Assembly: GCF_003675325.1 (NCBI RefSeq) | Contig: NZ_CP033073.1 | Span: 6,510,001-6,574,000, forward strand | Source: Streptomyces dangxiongensis | GTDB taxonomy: Bacteria; Actinomycetota; Actinomycetes; Streptomycetales; Streptomycetaceae | Direction of reading: 5' to 3' | Length of the DNA stretch: 64,000 nt | Part shown: positions 24,755-35,589 of the stretch, piece after piece | Layout: every line of letters begins with the position of its first letter | How positions within the stretch are numbered: the stretch's first letter is position 1 | Program-made: the position numbers and the translations under genes | Notes under the pieces: model-generated | What the model was told of the DNA's origin: nothing | Database searches by the model: none | What the model saw: only the letters and a program-made list of their open reading frames with translations

Positions 24755-24843
24755 TCCGGCGCACCCGCGGACTCCGCCTGCCGACCGAACCCGTCCACCT
24801 GCCGGTCCGCCCTACCGGCCGGCGGTGCCGCTGCGTCCGGTGA

Positions 24844-24902
24844 TGTCCACAGGCAGTCACATATCGTCGTACCAGTACGATGAGCGAACCTGCCTGTGGA
24901 CA
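24844..24902. repeat. Nested concentric inverted repeat upstream of rpe
   Basis: Outer arms TGTCCACAGGCA (24844-24855) and TGCCTGTGGACA (24891-24902) are perfect complements. Inside, 24864-24872 and 24875-24883 form a second dyad (9 bp with one G-T pair, core CGTAC-CA-GTACG). Both share the same centre near 24873. Each outer arm overlaps an 8-of-9 match to the Streptomyces DnaA box TTGTCCACA, in opposite orientations. It lies in the 188-bp rsmB-rpe gap. Confidence 0.8.
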
Positions 24903-24942
24903 GTGGGGAACATCAGTGCCCCGGGCATGGCAGGCTTGGGGC

Positions 24943-25629
24943 ATGGCCGTGCAGATCAATCCCAGCATTCTTTCCGCCGACTTCGCCCGCCTCGCGGAGG
25001 AGGCCAAGGCGGTGCAAGGCGCCGACTGGCTCCATGTCGACGTCATGGACAACCACTTCGTCCCGAATCTGACGCTCGGTGTGCCGGTCGTGGAGTCCCT
25101 GGCCCGTGCGACGGACACCCCGCTGGACTGCCACCTGATGATCGAGGACCCCGACCGCTGGGCGCCTCGGTACGTCGAGGCGGGCGCCTCCTCGGTCACC
25201 TTCCACGTGGAGGCCGCCGCCGCCCCCGTGCGGCTCGCCCGGGAGATCCGGGCCAAGGGCGCCCGCGCGTCCATGGCGCTCAAGCCCGCCACGCCGATCG
25301 AGCCGTACGAGGACCTGCTCCCGGAACTCGACATGCTCCTGATCATGACGGTCGAGCCCGGCTTCGGCGGCCAGTCGTTCCTCGACATCATGCTGCCGAA
25401 GATCCGCCGCACCCGTGAGCTGATCGGCAAGCACGGTCTGGAGCTGTGGCTCCAGGTCGACGGCGGGGTCTCGGCCGCCACGATCGAGCGGTGCGCGGAC
25501 GCGGGAGCGGACGTGTTCGTCGCCGGCTCCGCCGTCTACGGGGCCGAGGACCCGGCAGCGGCCGTACAGGCCCTGCGCACGCAGGCGGAGACGGCCACCG
25601 CCCCTGCGTCCTGGGCATGCGACCACTGA
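24943..25629 (+). CDS. rpe: Ribulose-phosphate 3-epimerase
   Basis: A 228-aa TIM-barrel enzyme that interconverts ribulose 5-phosphate and xylulose 5-phosphate in the pentose phosphate pathway. Motifs: [13 protein letters not shown] at the start, [13 protein letters not shown] (metal His/Asp), [20 protein letters not shown] and VDGGVS. ATG 24943 gives the family N-terminus; an in-frame ATG 63 bp upstream would add an atypical 21-residue extension. CAGGCT ends 6 nt before the ATG and could be a -10 for a leaderless message. The last 20 residues are a variable tail. Confidence 0.96.
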   Translation: MAVQINPSILSADFARLAEEAKAVQGADWLHVDVMDNHFVPNLTLGVPVVESLARATDTPLDCHLMIEDPDRWAPRYVEAGASSVTFHVEAAAAPVRLAREIRAKGARASMALKPATPIEPYEDLLPELDMLLIMTVEPGFGGQSFLDIMLPKIRRTRELIGKHGLELWLQVDGGVSAATIERCADAGADVFVAGSAVYGAEDPAAAVQALRTQAETATAPASWACDH

Positions 25630-25719
25630 GCCACAGCGAAGTGAACGCTTGAATGAACGGCGCCCATCAGGGCGGATCAGCAGCGCCGGATCTGCAAGGA
25701 TGAACGGCGAATCCAGAGT

Positions 25720-26740
25720 GTGAACAGCAGTGAGGAGATCGCCGTGTCGGGTATGTCGGCGGGCCGGTCAGCCATGCGGATGGGACCCGCTGAGCTGGTG
25801 CAGGCGGCGGCCATGGCCCGCCGCTTCTACCTCGAGGGCAAGTCCAAGATCCAGATCGCGGAGGAGTTCGGCGTCAGCCGCTTCAAGGTGGCCCGGGTCC
25901 TGGAGACGGCTCTCGAACGGGATCTCGTGCGCATCGAGATCCGGGTGCCGGCCGAACTGGACGCCGAGCGCTCCGACGCGCTCCGCGCCCGCTACGGCCT
26001 CAGGCACGCCGTCGTGGTCGAGTCCCCGGCCGACGCCGAGGAGACGCCCGACCCGGAGAACCTCGGGGAGGTGGCCGCCGACCTGCTCGGCGAACTCGTC
26101 AACGAGGGGGACGTGCTCGGTCTGGCGTGGGGCCGGTCCACCATCAACATGGCCGCCGCGCTCGACCGGCTGCCGCCGTGCACGGTGGTGCAGCTAACGG
26201 GCGTGTACGACGCCGGGACCGCCGAGCGCGGTTCGGTGGAGGCTGTCCGCCGGGCCGCCCAGGTGTCGGGCGGTGACGCGCACCCCATCTACGCGCCGAT
26301 GCTGCTGCCGGACGCGGCCACCGCGGTGGCGCTGCGCCACCAGACGGGGATCGCGCGGGCCTTCGAGTACTTCGACAAGGTCACGGTCGCCTGCGTCTCC
26401 ATCGGCTCGTGGGAGCCGGGCATCTCGACCGTGCACGACATGCTCAGCGACGAGGAGCGCGCGCACTACGCCTCGCTCGGTGTCGCCGCCGAGATGTCCG
26501 CGCACCTCTTCGACGCCGACGGGCGCCGGATCGGGCGGGATCTGGGGGAGCGGTGCATCACGGTCAAGGCCGACCAGTTGCGCCGCGTCCCGGAGGTCGT
26601 GGCGATCGCGGGCGGGCAGCGCAAGGCGGCGGCGATCGACGCGGTGCTCCGCTCCGGGCTGGTCACCAGCCTGGTGACGGACACGTCCGCCGCCGACTAC
26701 CTGATGACCGCGGGACCCACGCCGAAGTCCGCACTGAACC

Positions 26741-26763
<23 letters not shown>
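25720..26763 (+). CDS. SorC/DeoR-type sugar-responsive transcriptional regulator
   Basis: A 347-aa regulator. Residues 20-75 hold the winged HTH (ARRFYLEGKSKIQIAEEFGVSRFKVARVLE). The remainder is the SorC sugar-phosphate-binding domain (VLGLAWGRSTINMAAALDRL, later VTSLVTDTSAADYLM). Members bind phosphorylated sugars and control sugar or polyol operons. GTG 25720 lacks a clear SD. ATGAACGGCG occurs twice upstream (25653-25662 and 25700-25709) and may be an operator. Its neighbour is rpe, so a pentose-phosphate ligand is conceivable. The 3' end overlaps the next gene by 23 bp. Confidence 0.88.
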
Positions 26764-29162
<2,399 letters not shown>

Positions 29163-29178
29163 CCCCGCCTCCGTCCCG

Positions 29179-29220
29179 ACGGCCCCCCTTGTTCCCGCGC
29201 CCGGGAGGAACGGGGGCCGT
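29179..29220 (+). terminator. guaB1 terminator
   Basis: ACGGCCCCC (29179-29187) pairs with GGGGGCCGT (29212-29220). An inner GTTCC/GGAAC stem (29191-29195 and 29207-29211) lies beyond a small bulge. It starts 16 bp after the guaB1 stop. Confidence 0.8.
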
Positions 29221-29412
29221 CGGCGTTCCGTCGGCACGGACGGCGGGCGCCCTCGCTGGAGACCCTGGTGGCGCCGCGCGGGGTGCGCGGGCGGCGAGCG
29301 GGAACGCGCCGGTCCGATGCTCCTCCTCCGGCGAGCGGCCACTTCTCCGGCGAGCGGCCGCGGGCCGTACGGCGGCCGGCCGGACGGGGAAGGCGCTCCG
29401 TGAGGGGGCTGT

Positions 29413-29490
29413 GCAACGCTCGGCAACGCGTGCGCAACGAATGGGCACTCCCGGCCGATAGACGCAATGATCATCCGGAGATGCGCAAGG
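29413..29490. promoter_or_regulatory. Helically phased GCAACG motif array
   Basis: GCAACG at 29413, 29423 and 29434, GCAATG at 29464 and GCAAGG at 29485 are spaced 10, 11, 30 and 21 bp, close to whole helical turns. The third copy lies in GTGCGCAACGAAT (29430-29442), a 13-mer repeated before the amidase gene. The array sits just upstream of the transporter promoter and is a candidate binding array for the Lrp regulator of the cluster. Confidence 0.6.
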
Positions 29491-29668
29491 TTGCTGCATT
29501 ACGCCCGTGAAGGCCCGCCTCGTAGGGTGCTGCGCTAGACGTGGTGTGGCGGGGGACCCCGCTCGGTCGGTTCCTGCCCGCGCAGGCTCCCACCGGTCCC
29601 CACCCACGAGGGCCGGCGATCATGCCGGCCCGCCTCGCAATCCCCGGCAGCGATAAGGAGCCAACCGC

Positions 29669-31159
29669 GTGCTCGATCAAGGCGCACCCCCGCAGAACCA
29701 GAAGCCGGCCGCCCCCGCGTCCCCGGGCGTCGCCGCGCGCCTGATGCGCCGCAAGCCCGTGGAACGCCTGGTCGCAGAGGGCGGCCAGGGTGAGGGAGGC
29801 CGGCTGAGGCGCTCCCTCGGCCTGTGGCAGCTGACCATGATCAGCATTGGCGCCACCCTCGGCACCGGCATCTTCGTCGTCCTCGGCGAGGCCGTCCCCA
29901 AGGCCGGGCCGGCCGTCATCCTCTCCTTCGTGATCGCCGGTGTCACCGCGCTGTTCTCGGCCCTGTCCTACGCGGAGCTGGCCGGCACCATCCCGGTCTC
30001 CGGATCCTCGTACTCGTACGCATACGCAACGATGGGCGAGCTGATCGCCTGGGTGTGCGGCTGGTGTCTGCTCCTGGAGTACGGCGTCTCGGTCGCCGCC
30101 GTGGCCGTCGGCTGGGGCGAGTACCTGAACGAGCTGCTGGACGGCACCTTCGGCGTCACCATCCCCGACGCCCTGGCCAACCCGCCCGGCGTCCACGGCG
30201 GCGTGTTCAACCTGCCCGCCCTGATCGTCGTGCTCCTCGCGATGACCTTCCTGCTCGGCGGCGCCAAGGAGTCCGCGCGCGCCAACACCGTCATGGTGTG
30301 CGTGAAGATCGCCGCGCTGGTGCTGTTCTGCGCGATCGGCCTCATGGGCTTCAAGTCCGGCAACTACTCCCACTTCATGCCGCTCGGCATGGGAGGCGTC
30401 AGCGCCGCCGGTGCCACGCTGTTCTTCTCCTACATCGGCTTCGACGCCGCCTCCACCGCCGGCGAGGAGGCCAAGGACGCCCAGCGCGACCTGCCCCGCG
30501 CCATCATGCTCTCCCTGGTCATCGTCACGGCCCTGTACGTGCTGGTCGCCGCCGTCGCGATCGGTGCGAAGCCCTGGCGGACCTTCGAGAACTCCGAGGC
30601 CGCGCTCGCCCAGATCATGACGGACGTCACCGGCCGGAGCTTCTGGGGCACCCTGCTGGCCTTCTGCGCGGTCATCGCCATCGCCAGCGTCGTCCTGACC
30701 GTGCTCTACGGCCAGACCCGCATCCTGTTCGCGATGTCCCGCGACGGCCTGGTGCCGAAGGTCTTCGCCCGGGTCCACCACAAGACCGGGGTGCCGCGCG
30801 CCAACACGGTCATCGTGGCCCTCTTCTGCGGCGTCCTCGCCGCGGCCATCCCGCTGGGGCAGCTCGCCGACGCCACCAGCATCGGCACGCTGTTCGCCTT
30901 CGCTCTCGTCAACATCGCCGTCGTGGTGCTGCGCCGCACCCGTCCGGAGATGAAGCGCACGTTCCGCGTCCCGCTGTCGTGGGTGCTGCCCGCGCTGGGC
31001 TTCATCTGCTGCGTGTGGATGATGGGCAGCCTGTCCACCGTGACCTGGACCGTGTTCGGTGTCTGGATGGCTGTCGGGCTCGTGTTCTACTTCCTGTACG
31101 GCTACCGCCGTTCCCGTCTCGCGACCGACGAGGACCTCGCGGTGACGGCAGAGAAGTGA
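29669..31159 (+). CDS. APC-family cationic amino-acid transporter
   Basis: A 496-aa integral membrane protein with 12-13 hydrophobic segments. The N-terminal motif RRSLGLWQLTMISIGATLG and GTGIFVVLGEA is typical of the CAT (cationic amino acid transporter) branch of the APC superfamily; FFSYIGFDAASTAGEEAKD is the conserved TM6 region. Substrates in this branch are lysine, arginine and ornithine, but others are possible. GTG 29669 is preceded by AAGGAG. An Lrp-type regulator lies 27 bp downstream on the same strand. Confidence 0.92.
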   Translation: MLDQGAPPQNQKPAAPASPGVAARLMRRKPVERLVAEGGQGEGGRLRRSLGLWQLTMISIGATLGTGIFVVLGEAVPKAGPAVILSFVIAGVTALFSALSYAELAGTIPVSGSSYSYAYATMGELIAWVCGWCLLLEYGVSVAAVAVGWGEYLNELLDGTFGVTIPDALANPPGVHGGVFNLPALIVVLLAMTFLLGGAKESARANTVMVCVKIAALVLFCAIGLMGFKSGNYSHFMPLGMGGVSAAGATLFFSYIGFDAASTAGEEAKDAQRDLPRAIMLSLVIVTALYVLVAAVAIGAKPWRTFENSEAALAQIMTDVTGRSFWGTLLAFCAVIAIASVVLTVLYGQTRILFAMSRDGLVPKVFARVHHKTGVPRANTVIVALFCGVLAAAIPLGQLADATSIGTLFAFALVNIAVVVLRRTRPEMKRTFRVPLSWVLPALGFICCVWMMGSLSTVTWTVFGVWMAVGLVFYFLYGYRRSRLATDEDLAVTAEK

Positions 31160-31186
31160 CCGGACCGAAGAAGTGAACCACCCCCT

Positions 31187-31639
31187 GTGCTGAACGATCT
31201 CGACGAACGCATCGTGCACGCCCTCGCCGAGGACGCCCGCCGCTCCTACGCGGACATCGGGCAGATGGTCGGCCTGTCGGCCCCCGCCGTGAAACGCCGC
31301 GTGGACCGGCTGCGCGCCACCGGAGCCATCACCGGATTCACCGTCCGGGTGGACCCGGCGGCGCTCGGCTGGGAGACCGAGGGGTACATCGAGATCTACT
31401 GCCGGAGCAACACCTCTCCGGAGACCATCCAGCGGGGTCTGGAGCGCTACCAGGAGGTCGTGGCCGCGTCGACCGTCACCGGTGACGCGGACGCGATCGC
31501 CCAGGTGTTCGCCTCCGACATGCGCCACTTCGAACGCGTGCTGGAGCGGATCGCCGGCGAGCCCTTCGTGGAACGCACCAAGTCGGTGCTGGTGCTGTCG
31601 CCGCTGCTGCGACGGTTCTCCTCCGGCGCACCGGGGTGA
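31187..31639 (+). CDS. Lrp/AsnC-family transcriptional regulator
   Basis: A 150-aa regulator. The N-terminal HTH (SYADIGQMVGLSAPAVKRRVDRL) is followed by a RAM ligand-binding domain (about residues 65-140). Family members form octamers that wrap DNA with amino-acid effectors. GTG 31187 starts 27 bp after the transporter stop, so the two are probably co-transcribed. It probably senses the imported amino acid and controls the transporter and the downstream catabolic pair; the phased GCAACG arrays fit this. A strong hairpin follows directly. Confidence 0.9.
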   Translation: MLNDLDERIVHALAEDARRSYADIGQMVGLSAPAVKRRVDRLRATGAITGFTVRVDPAALGWETEGYIEIYCRSNTSPETIQRGLERYQEVVAASTVTGDADAIAQVFASDMRHFERVLERIAGEPFVERTKSVLVLSPLLRRFSSGAPG

Positions 31640-31645
31640 TCCCGG

Positions 31646-31676
31646 CGCGTCCCGTCCGGCGGCCGGACGGGACGCG
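31646..31676 (+). terminator. Terminator after the Lrp gene
   Basis: A perfect 14-bp stem (31646-31659 and 31663-31676) with a 3-nt CGG loop starts 6 bp past the stop codon. CCTTCC follows. Confidence 0.85.
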
Positions 31677-31726
31677 GCCTTCCGGCGGCGAGCGGGCGCC
31701 CGTGCCCCGCACCACCGACCGGCAGA

Positions 31727-31769
31727 ACCGGCCCGGGCCCGCGCGCTCACGCGCGCGACCCGGGCCGGT
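31727..31769. repeat. Second large hairpin in the same gap
   Basis: Outer arms ACCGGCCCGGG (31727-31737) and CCCGGGCCGGT (31759-31769), and inner arms CGCGCG/CGCGCG around CTCA, form a cruciform-like element. It may be a second terminator or a structural barrier. Confidence 0.7.
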
Positions 31770-32018
31770 ACGGTTCCGGCCGCACAGCGCGCGTCCGACG
31801 CCCCACGCCTCGCTGAGGCCGCGGCGACGTCCACGCCTCGCGGAGGCCAAGGCGGCGCCCTACGCCTGGAGGCCGCGGTGGGGTCCCGTTCGCCGCCCTG
31901 CGGTGGCGCCCCGTCCGTCTCCCCTCGGTGGCTTCCCGGCAGTCTCCCCGCAGCGCGCCTCGCGAGGTTCTTTTCGCAGGTCGTGCCGGGGGTCCGCACG
32001 CGCGTTCCGTGGAGGTGC

Positions 32019-32077
32019 GCAACGAATCGCCGCCCGCCCCGGGCTCGACGCAACGAACCGCGCACCGGCGCGCAACG
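32019..32077. promoter_or_regulatory. Second phased GCAACG array
   Basis: GCAACG at 32019, 32050 and 32072, spaced 31 and 22 bp. The spacing nearly equals that of the last three motifs before the transporter (30 and 21 bp). The first copy lies in GTGCGCAACGAAT (32015-32027), identical over 13 bp to 29430-29442. It sits about 40-100 bp upstream of the amidase promoter. Confidence 0.6.
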
Positions 32078-32156
32078 GCTCCTGCTTGTCCGGCCGAGCG
32101 CGCCGACCGTACCGTCTAATCGGCCCCCAAACCCCCCGTACCGGTGAGGAACCCGC

Positions 32157-32945
32157 ATGCGCACCGCCCTGCTCCAAGGCTCCGGCCGCCCCGGTTCGAT
32201 CGTCGAGAACCTCAAGGTCCTCGACGAGGCCGCGGGCCGGGCCGCCGCCGCGGGCGCGGGGCTGCTGGCCACGCCGGAGATGTTCCTCACCGGGTACGCG
32301 ATCGGCGACGACATCCCCCGCCTCGCCGAGCCCGCCGACGGCGACTCCGCCGACGCGATCGCGGAGATCGCGACGCGGCACGGCCTGGCCGTCGCCTACG
32401 GCTACCCGGAGCGCGACGGCGAAACCGTCTACAACTCGGCGCAGCTCATCTCGGCCGACGGCACCCGGCTCGCGAACTACCGCAAGACCCATCTGTTCGG
32501 CTGCTTCGAGCGCGACCACTTCACGCCGGGCGAGCAACACGTCGTCCAGGCCGAGCTGAACGGCCTGACCGTCGGCCTGCTCATCTGCTACGACGTCGAG
32601 TTCCCGGAGAACGTCCGCGCCCACGCCCTGGCCGGCACCGACCTCCTCCTCGTCCCGACCGCGCAGATGCACCCGTACCAGTTCGTCGCCGAGTCGATGA
32701 TCCCGGTGCGCGCCTTCGAGAACCAGATGTACGTCGCGTACGTCAACCGGGTCGGCCTGGAAGGGGAGTTCGAGTTCGTCGGGCTGTCCGTCCTCGCCGG
32801 ACCCGACGGTGTGGCCCGCGCCCGCGCCGGCCGTGCCGAGCAGCTGGTGCTCGCCGACGCCGACCCCGCCTTCCTGGCCGCCTCCCGCGAGGCCAACCCG
32901 TACCTGCAGGACCGCCGCCCCGGTCTGTACGGGTCCCTCGTCTGA
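32157..32945 (+). CDS. Nitrilase-superfamily amidase, DavA (5-aminopentanamidase)-like
   Basis: A 262-aa carbon-nitrogen hydrolase. The catalytic triad is visible: Glu41 (ATPEMFLTGY), Lys110 (YRKTHLF) and Cys144 (LLICYDVEFPE). Over its length it resembles Pseudomonas DavA, which hydrolyses 5-aminopentanamide to 5-aminovalerate (judged from memory). ATG 32157 follows GGTGAGGA. The FAD monooxygenase gene starts 53 bp downstream; the pair would convert an amino acid to an acid with one carbon less. An alternative is an indole-3-acetamide or other aryl amide hydrolase. Confidence 0.88.
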   Translation: MRTALLQGSGRPGSIVENLKVLDEAAGRAAAAGAGLLATPEMFLTGYAIGDDIPRLAEPADGDSADAIAEIATRHGLAVAYGYPERDGETVYNSAQLISADGTRLANYRKTHLFGCFERDHFTPGEQHVVQAELNGLTVGLLICYDVEFPENVRAHALAGTDLLLVPTAQMHPYQFVAESMIPVRAFENQMYVAYVNRVGLEGEFEFVGLSVLAGPDGVARARAGRAEQLVLADADPAFLAASREANPYLQDRRPGLYGSLV

Positions 32946-32998
32946 GCCGCCGCGCAAGCCTCCCCCCTGTTTCACCACGCGCAAGGAGTCCGTACCCC

Positions 32999-34711
32999 AT
33001 GACGTCCACGGTGCCCAACGCCGTCGAGCACACCGACGAGCAGCAGCCGCCGATCACCATGTTCGGCCCGGACTTCCCCTACGCCTACGACGACTTCCTC
33101 GCCCATCCGGCGGGCCTCGGCCAGATACCGGCCACCGAGCACGGCACCGAGGTCGCGGTCATCGGCGGCGGCCTGTCCGGCATCATCGCCGCCTACGAGC
33201 TGATGAAGATGGGACTCAAGCCCGTCGTCTACGAGGCCGACCAGATCGGCGGCCGGCTCCGCACGGTCGGCTTCGAGGGCTGCGACGACTCGCTGACCGC
33301 GGAGATGGGCGCCATGCGCTTCCCGCCGTCCTCCACCGCGCTCCAGCACTACATCGACCTGGTCGGTCTGGAGACCCGCCCCTTCCCCAACCCGCTGGCC
33401 GAGACGACCCCCTCGACCGTGGTCGACCTCAAGGGCGAGTCGCACTACGCCGAGACGATCGACGACCTGCCGCAGGTGTACCGGGACGTCGCCGCGGCCT
33501 GGGGCAGGTGCCTGGAGAAGGGCGCCGACTTCTCCGACATGAACCGCGCCATGCGCGAGCGGGACGTGCCGCGCATCCGTGAGATCTGGGCGAAGCTGGT
33601 CGAGAAGCTCGACAACCAGACGTTCTACGGCTTCCTCTGCGACTCCGACGCCTTCAAGTCCTTCCGGCACCGCGAGATCTTCGGCCAGGTCGGCTTCGGC
33701 ACCGGCGGCTGGGACACCGACTTCCCGAATTCCATCCTGGAGATCCTGCGCGTCGTCTACACGGAGGCCGACGACCACCACCGCGGCATCGTCGGCGGCT
33801 CCCAGCAGCTACCGCTGCGCCTGTGGGAGCGCGAGCCCGAGAAGATCGTCCACTGGCCGTACGGCACCTCGCTGAAGTCCCTGCACGTGGACGGCGAGCC
33901 GCGCCCGGCCGTGACCCGGCTGCACCGCACCGCGGGCAACCAGATCACCGTGACGGACGCGAACGGCGACATCCGCACCTACCAGGCGGCCGTCTTCACC
34001 GCCCAGTCCTGGATGCTGCTGTCCAAGATCGCCTGTGACGACTCGCTCTTCCCGATCGACCACTGGACCGCGATCGAGCGCACGCACTACATGGAGTCCT
34101 CGAAGCTGTTCGTCCCGGTGGACCGGCCGTTCTGGCTGGACAAGGCCGTCGACGACCAGGGGAATCCGACCGGCCGGGACGTCATGTCGATGACGCTCAC
34201 CGACCGCATGACCCGCGGCACCTACCTGCTGGACGACGGCCCGGACAAGCCCGCCGTGATCTGCCTGTCGTACACCTGGTGCGACGACAGCCTGAAGTGG
34301 CTGCCGCTGTCCGCGAACGAGCGGATGGAGGTCATGCTGAAGTCGCTCGGCGAGATCTACCCGAACGTCGACATCCGGAAGCACATCATCGGCAACCCGG
34401 TGACCGTCTCCTGGGAGAACGAGCCCTACTTCATGGGTGCGTTCAAGGCCAACCTGCCCGGCCACTACCGCTACCAGCGGCGCCTGTTCACCCACTTCAT
34501 GCAGGACCGGCTGCCCGAGGACAAGCGGGGCATCTTCCTCGCCGGCGACGACATCTCCTGGACGGCCGGCTGGGCCGAGGGCGCCGTCCAGACCGCGCTG
34601 AACGCGGTCTGGGGCGTCATGCGCCACTTCGGCGGCACCACCGACACCACCAACCCGGGCCCGGGTGACGTCTACGACGAGATCGCGCCCGTGGAGCTTC
34701 CCGAGGACTGA
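32999..34711 (+). CDS. FAD amino-acid 2-monooxygenase, DavB-like
   Basis: A 570-aa flavoprotein of the amine oxidase family. The N-terminal Rossmann motif is VIGGGLSGIIAAYELMKMGL (about residues 50-69), followed by VVYEAD and GGRLR. The C-terminal FAD motif is IFLAGDDISWTAGWAEGAVQ. In L-lysine 2-monooxygenase (DavB) and tryptophan 2-monooxygenase, this fold decarboxylates and oxygenates the amino acid to an amide. Start segment ITMFGPDFPYAYDDFLAHP closely resembles DavB. ATG 32999 has AAGGAG upstream. With the adjacent amidase, a lysine-to-aminovalerate route is the best guess; phenylalanine or tryptophan are possible substrates. The next steps (GabT, GabD types) are not nearby. Confidence 0.88.
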   Translation: MTSTVPNAVEHTDEQQPPITMFGPDFPYAYDDFLAHPAGLGQIPATEHGTEVAVIGGGLSGIIAAYELMKMGLKPVVYEADQIGGRLRTVGFEGCDDSLTAEMGAMRFPPSSTALQHYIDLVGLETRPFPNPLAETTPSTVVDLKGESHYAETIDDLPQVYRDVAAAWGRCLEKGADFSDMNRAMRERDVPRIREIWAKLVEKLDNQTFYGFLCDSDAFKSFRHREIFGQVGFGTGGWDTDFPNSILEILRVVYTEADDHHRGIVGGSQQLPLRLWEREPEKIVHWPYGTSLKSLHVDGEPRPAVTRLHRTAGNQITVTDANGDIRTYQAAVFTAQSWMLLSKIACDDSLFPIDHWTAIERTHYMESSKLFVPVDRPFWLDKAVDDQGNPTGRDVMSMTLTDRMTRGTYLLDDGPDKPAVICLSYTWCDDSLKWLPLSANERMEVMLKSLGEIYPNVDIRKHIIGNPVTVSWENEPYFMGAFKANLPGHYRYQRRLFTHFMQDRLPEDKRGIFLAGDDISWTAGWAEGAVQTALNAVWGVMRHFGGTTDTTNPGPGDVYDEIAPVELPED

Positions 34712-34728
34712 CCGGGAACAGTGACCTG

Positions 34729-34767
34729 GGCGCGGGCGGCCGGACTCGGACTCCGGCCGCCCGCGCC
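34729..34767. terminator. Terminator between the monooxygenase and DUF5995 genes
   Basis: A perfect 16-bp stem (34729-34744 and 34752-34767) with a 7-nt loop, between convergent genes. TTGTCG follows on the plus strand. Confidence 0.9.
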
Positions 34768-34802
34768 TTGTCGAACACCTCGGCGGCGACGTCCGTCCCG
34801 GC

Positions 34803-35489
34803 TCAGTCCGTCAGCGGCGTCAGCAGCATCCGTCCCGCGAAGCCCACCGCCGCGTCCAGCCGTTCGGCGAACTCCTCGGCGACGTCGGCGCGGTGACGCA
34901 GCGCCCACAGGGCGCGGGCCGCCGTCCAGGTGGCGTCCCGGGCCCGCTCCAGGCTCCAGGAGCCCAGCAGATGGGTGAGCGGGTCGGCGATCTGGAGCAG
35001 GTCGGGGCCCGGCATCAGATCCTCGCGGATGCGCTCCTCCAGGGACACGAGCAGATCGCCCACGCGGTCGAACTCGTCCTCCAGGTCCAGGGGTTCGCAG
35101 TCGAGCGCGCGGCACGTGTCCACCAGGGCCAGCGCCAGGTCATGCCCGATGTGCGCGTTGATCCCCGCCAGCGCGAACTGCAGCGGCCGTACCCCGGGAT
35201 GGTGGCGGAGCTGGAACAGCGGGCGCCAGCAGGCGGGCGCGCGGCGGCCCGCGGCGACCGCGTCCACCGCCGTCAGATAGCGCTCGGCGAACCGCGCGCC
35301 CAGCGTGGCCGCCGCGCACGGGTCCGTGAACCCCCCGGCGCCCAGACACCGGCCGACCTCCTCGGTGACCGCGAGGTAGACCCGGTTGAACACGCCGACG
35401 CCGTCCCCCTCGGGCAGGACCGCGCCGAGCGCGCGCATCCGCGAGACGACGGCGTCGACGGGGGTGGTGAAGTGCTCGAGCTGCGCCAT
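34803..35489 (-). CDS. DUF5995 family protein
   Basis: A 228-aa soluble, mainly helical protein. The sequence GINAHIGHDLALALVDT, with its two His residues, is the hallmark of the actinobacterial DUF5995 family, whose function is unknown. ATG 35489 has no SD; the 15 nt upstream are pyrimidine-rich (CTTCCTCC), so it may be translated from a leaderless or alternative start. It is downstream of and on the same strand as the uracil permease gene (100-bp gap). Confidence 0.8.
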   Translation of the reverse strand: MAQLEHFTTPVDAVVSRMRALGAVLPEGDGVGVFNRVYLAVTEEVGRCLGAGGFTDPCAAATLGARFAERYLTAVDAVAAGRRAPACWRPLFQLRHHPGVRPLQFALAGINAHIGHDLALALVDTCRALDCEPLDLEDEFDRVGDLLVSLEERIREDLMPGPDLLQIADPLTHLLGSWSLERARDATWTAARALWALRHRADVAEEFAERLDAAVGFAGRMLLTPLTD

Positions 35490-35589
35490 GGAGGAAGCGT
35501 CGCAGCCTCGGGCCGGCCGCGGTACCGACCGGCCCGGCGCTTCCCCGGAACGGGGGAACGCCGGCAGGCCGGGCCCGGGTCGGCACGGC

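Larger units (their letters stand above)
29163..29668. other. 506-bp intergenic region upstream of transporter
   Basis: It contains the guaB1 terminator, a 15-bp direct repeat CTCCGGCGAGCGGCC (29326-29340 and 29345-29359), the GCAACG array (29413-29490) and a likely promoter, TTACGC (29499-29504) - 18 bp - TAGGGT (29523-29528). No gene is evident. Confidence 0.65.
31640..32156. other. 517-bp structured intergenic region before the amidase gene
   Basis: It contains two strong hairpins (31646-31676, 31727-31769), a 28-bp degenerate repeat with CACGCCTCGC (31804, 31832, and a shorter copy at 31861), the second GCAACG array (32019-32077) and a -10-like TCTAAT (32115-32120). Open frames in this region lack Streptomyces codon bias and are not credible genes. 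Confidence 0.65.

Noticed and set aside
24880..24942. Earlier ATG for rpe
   Set aside because: It would add 21 residues unlike the family and overlap the outer arm of the inverted repeat.
29471..32314. Very long minus-strand open frame (947 codons) opposite the transporter/Lrp region
   Set aside because: It is antisense to genes with clear homology, its composition is the mirror of G/C-ending codons, and it matches no family.
32144..32998. Extension of the monooxygenase frame upstream
   Set aside because: It overlaps the amidase gene out of frame; an SD and the family N-terminus are at 32999.
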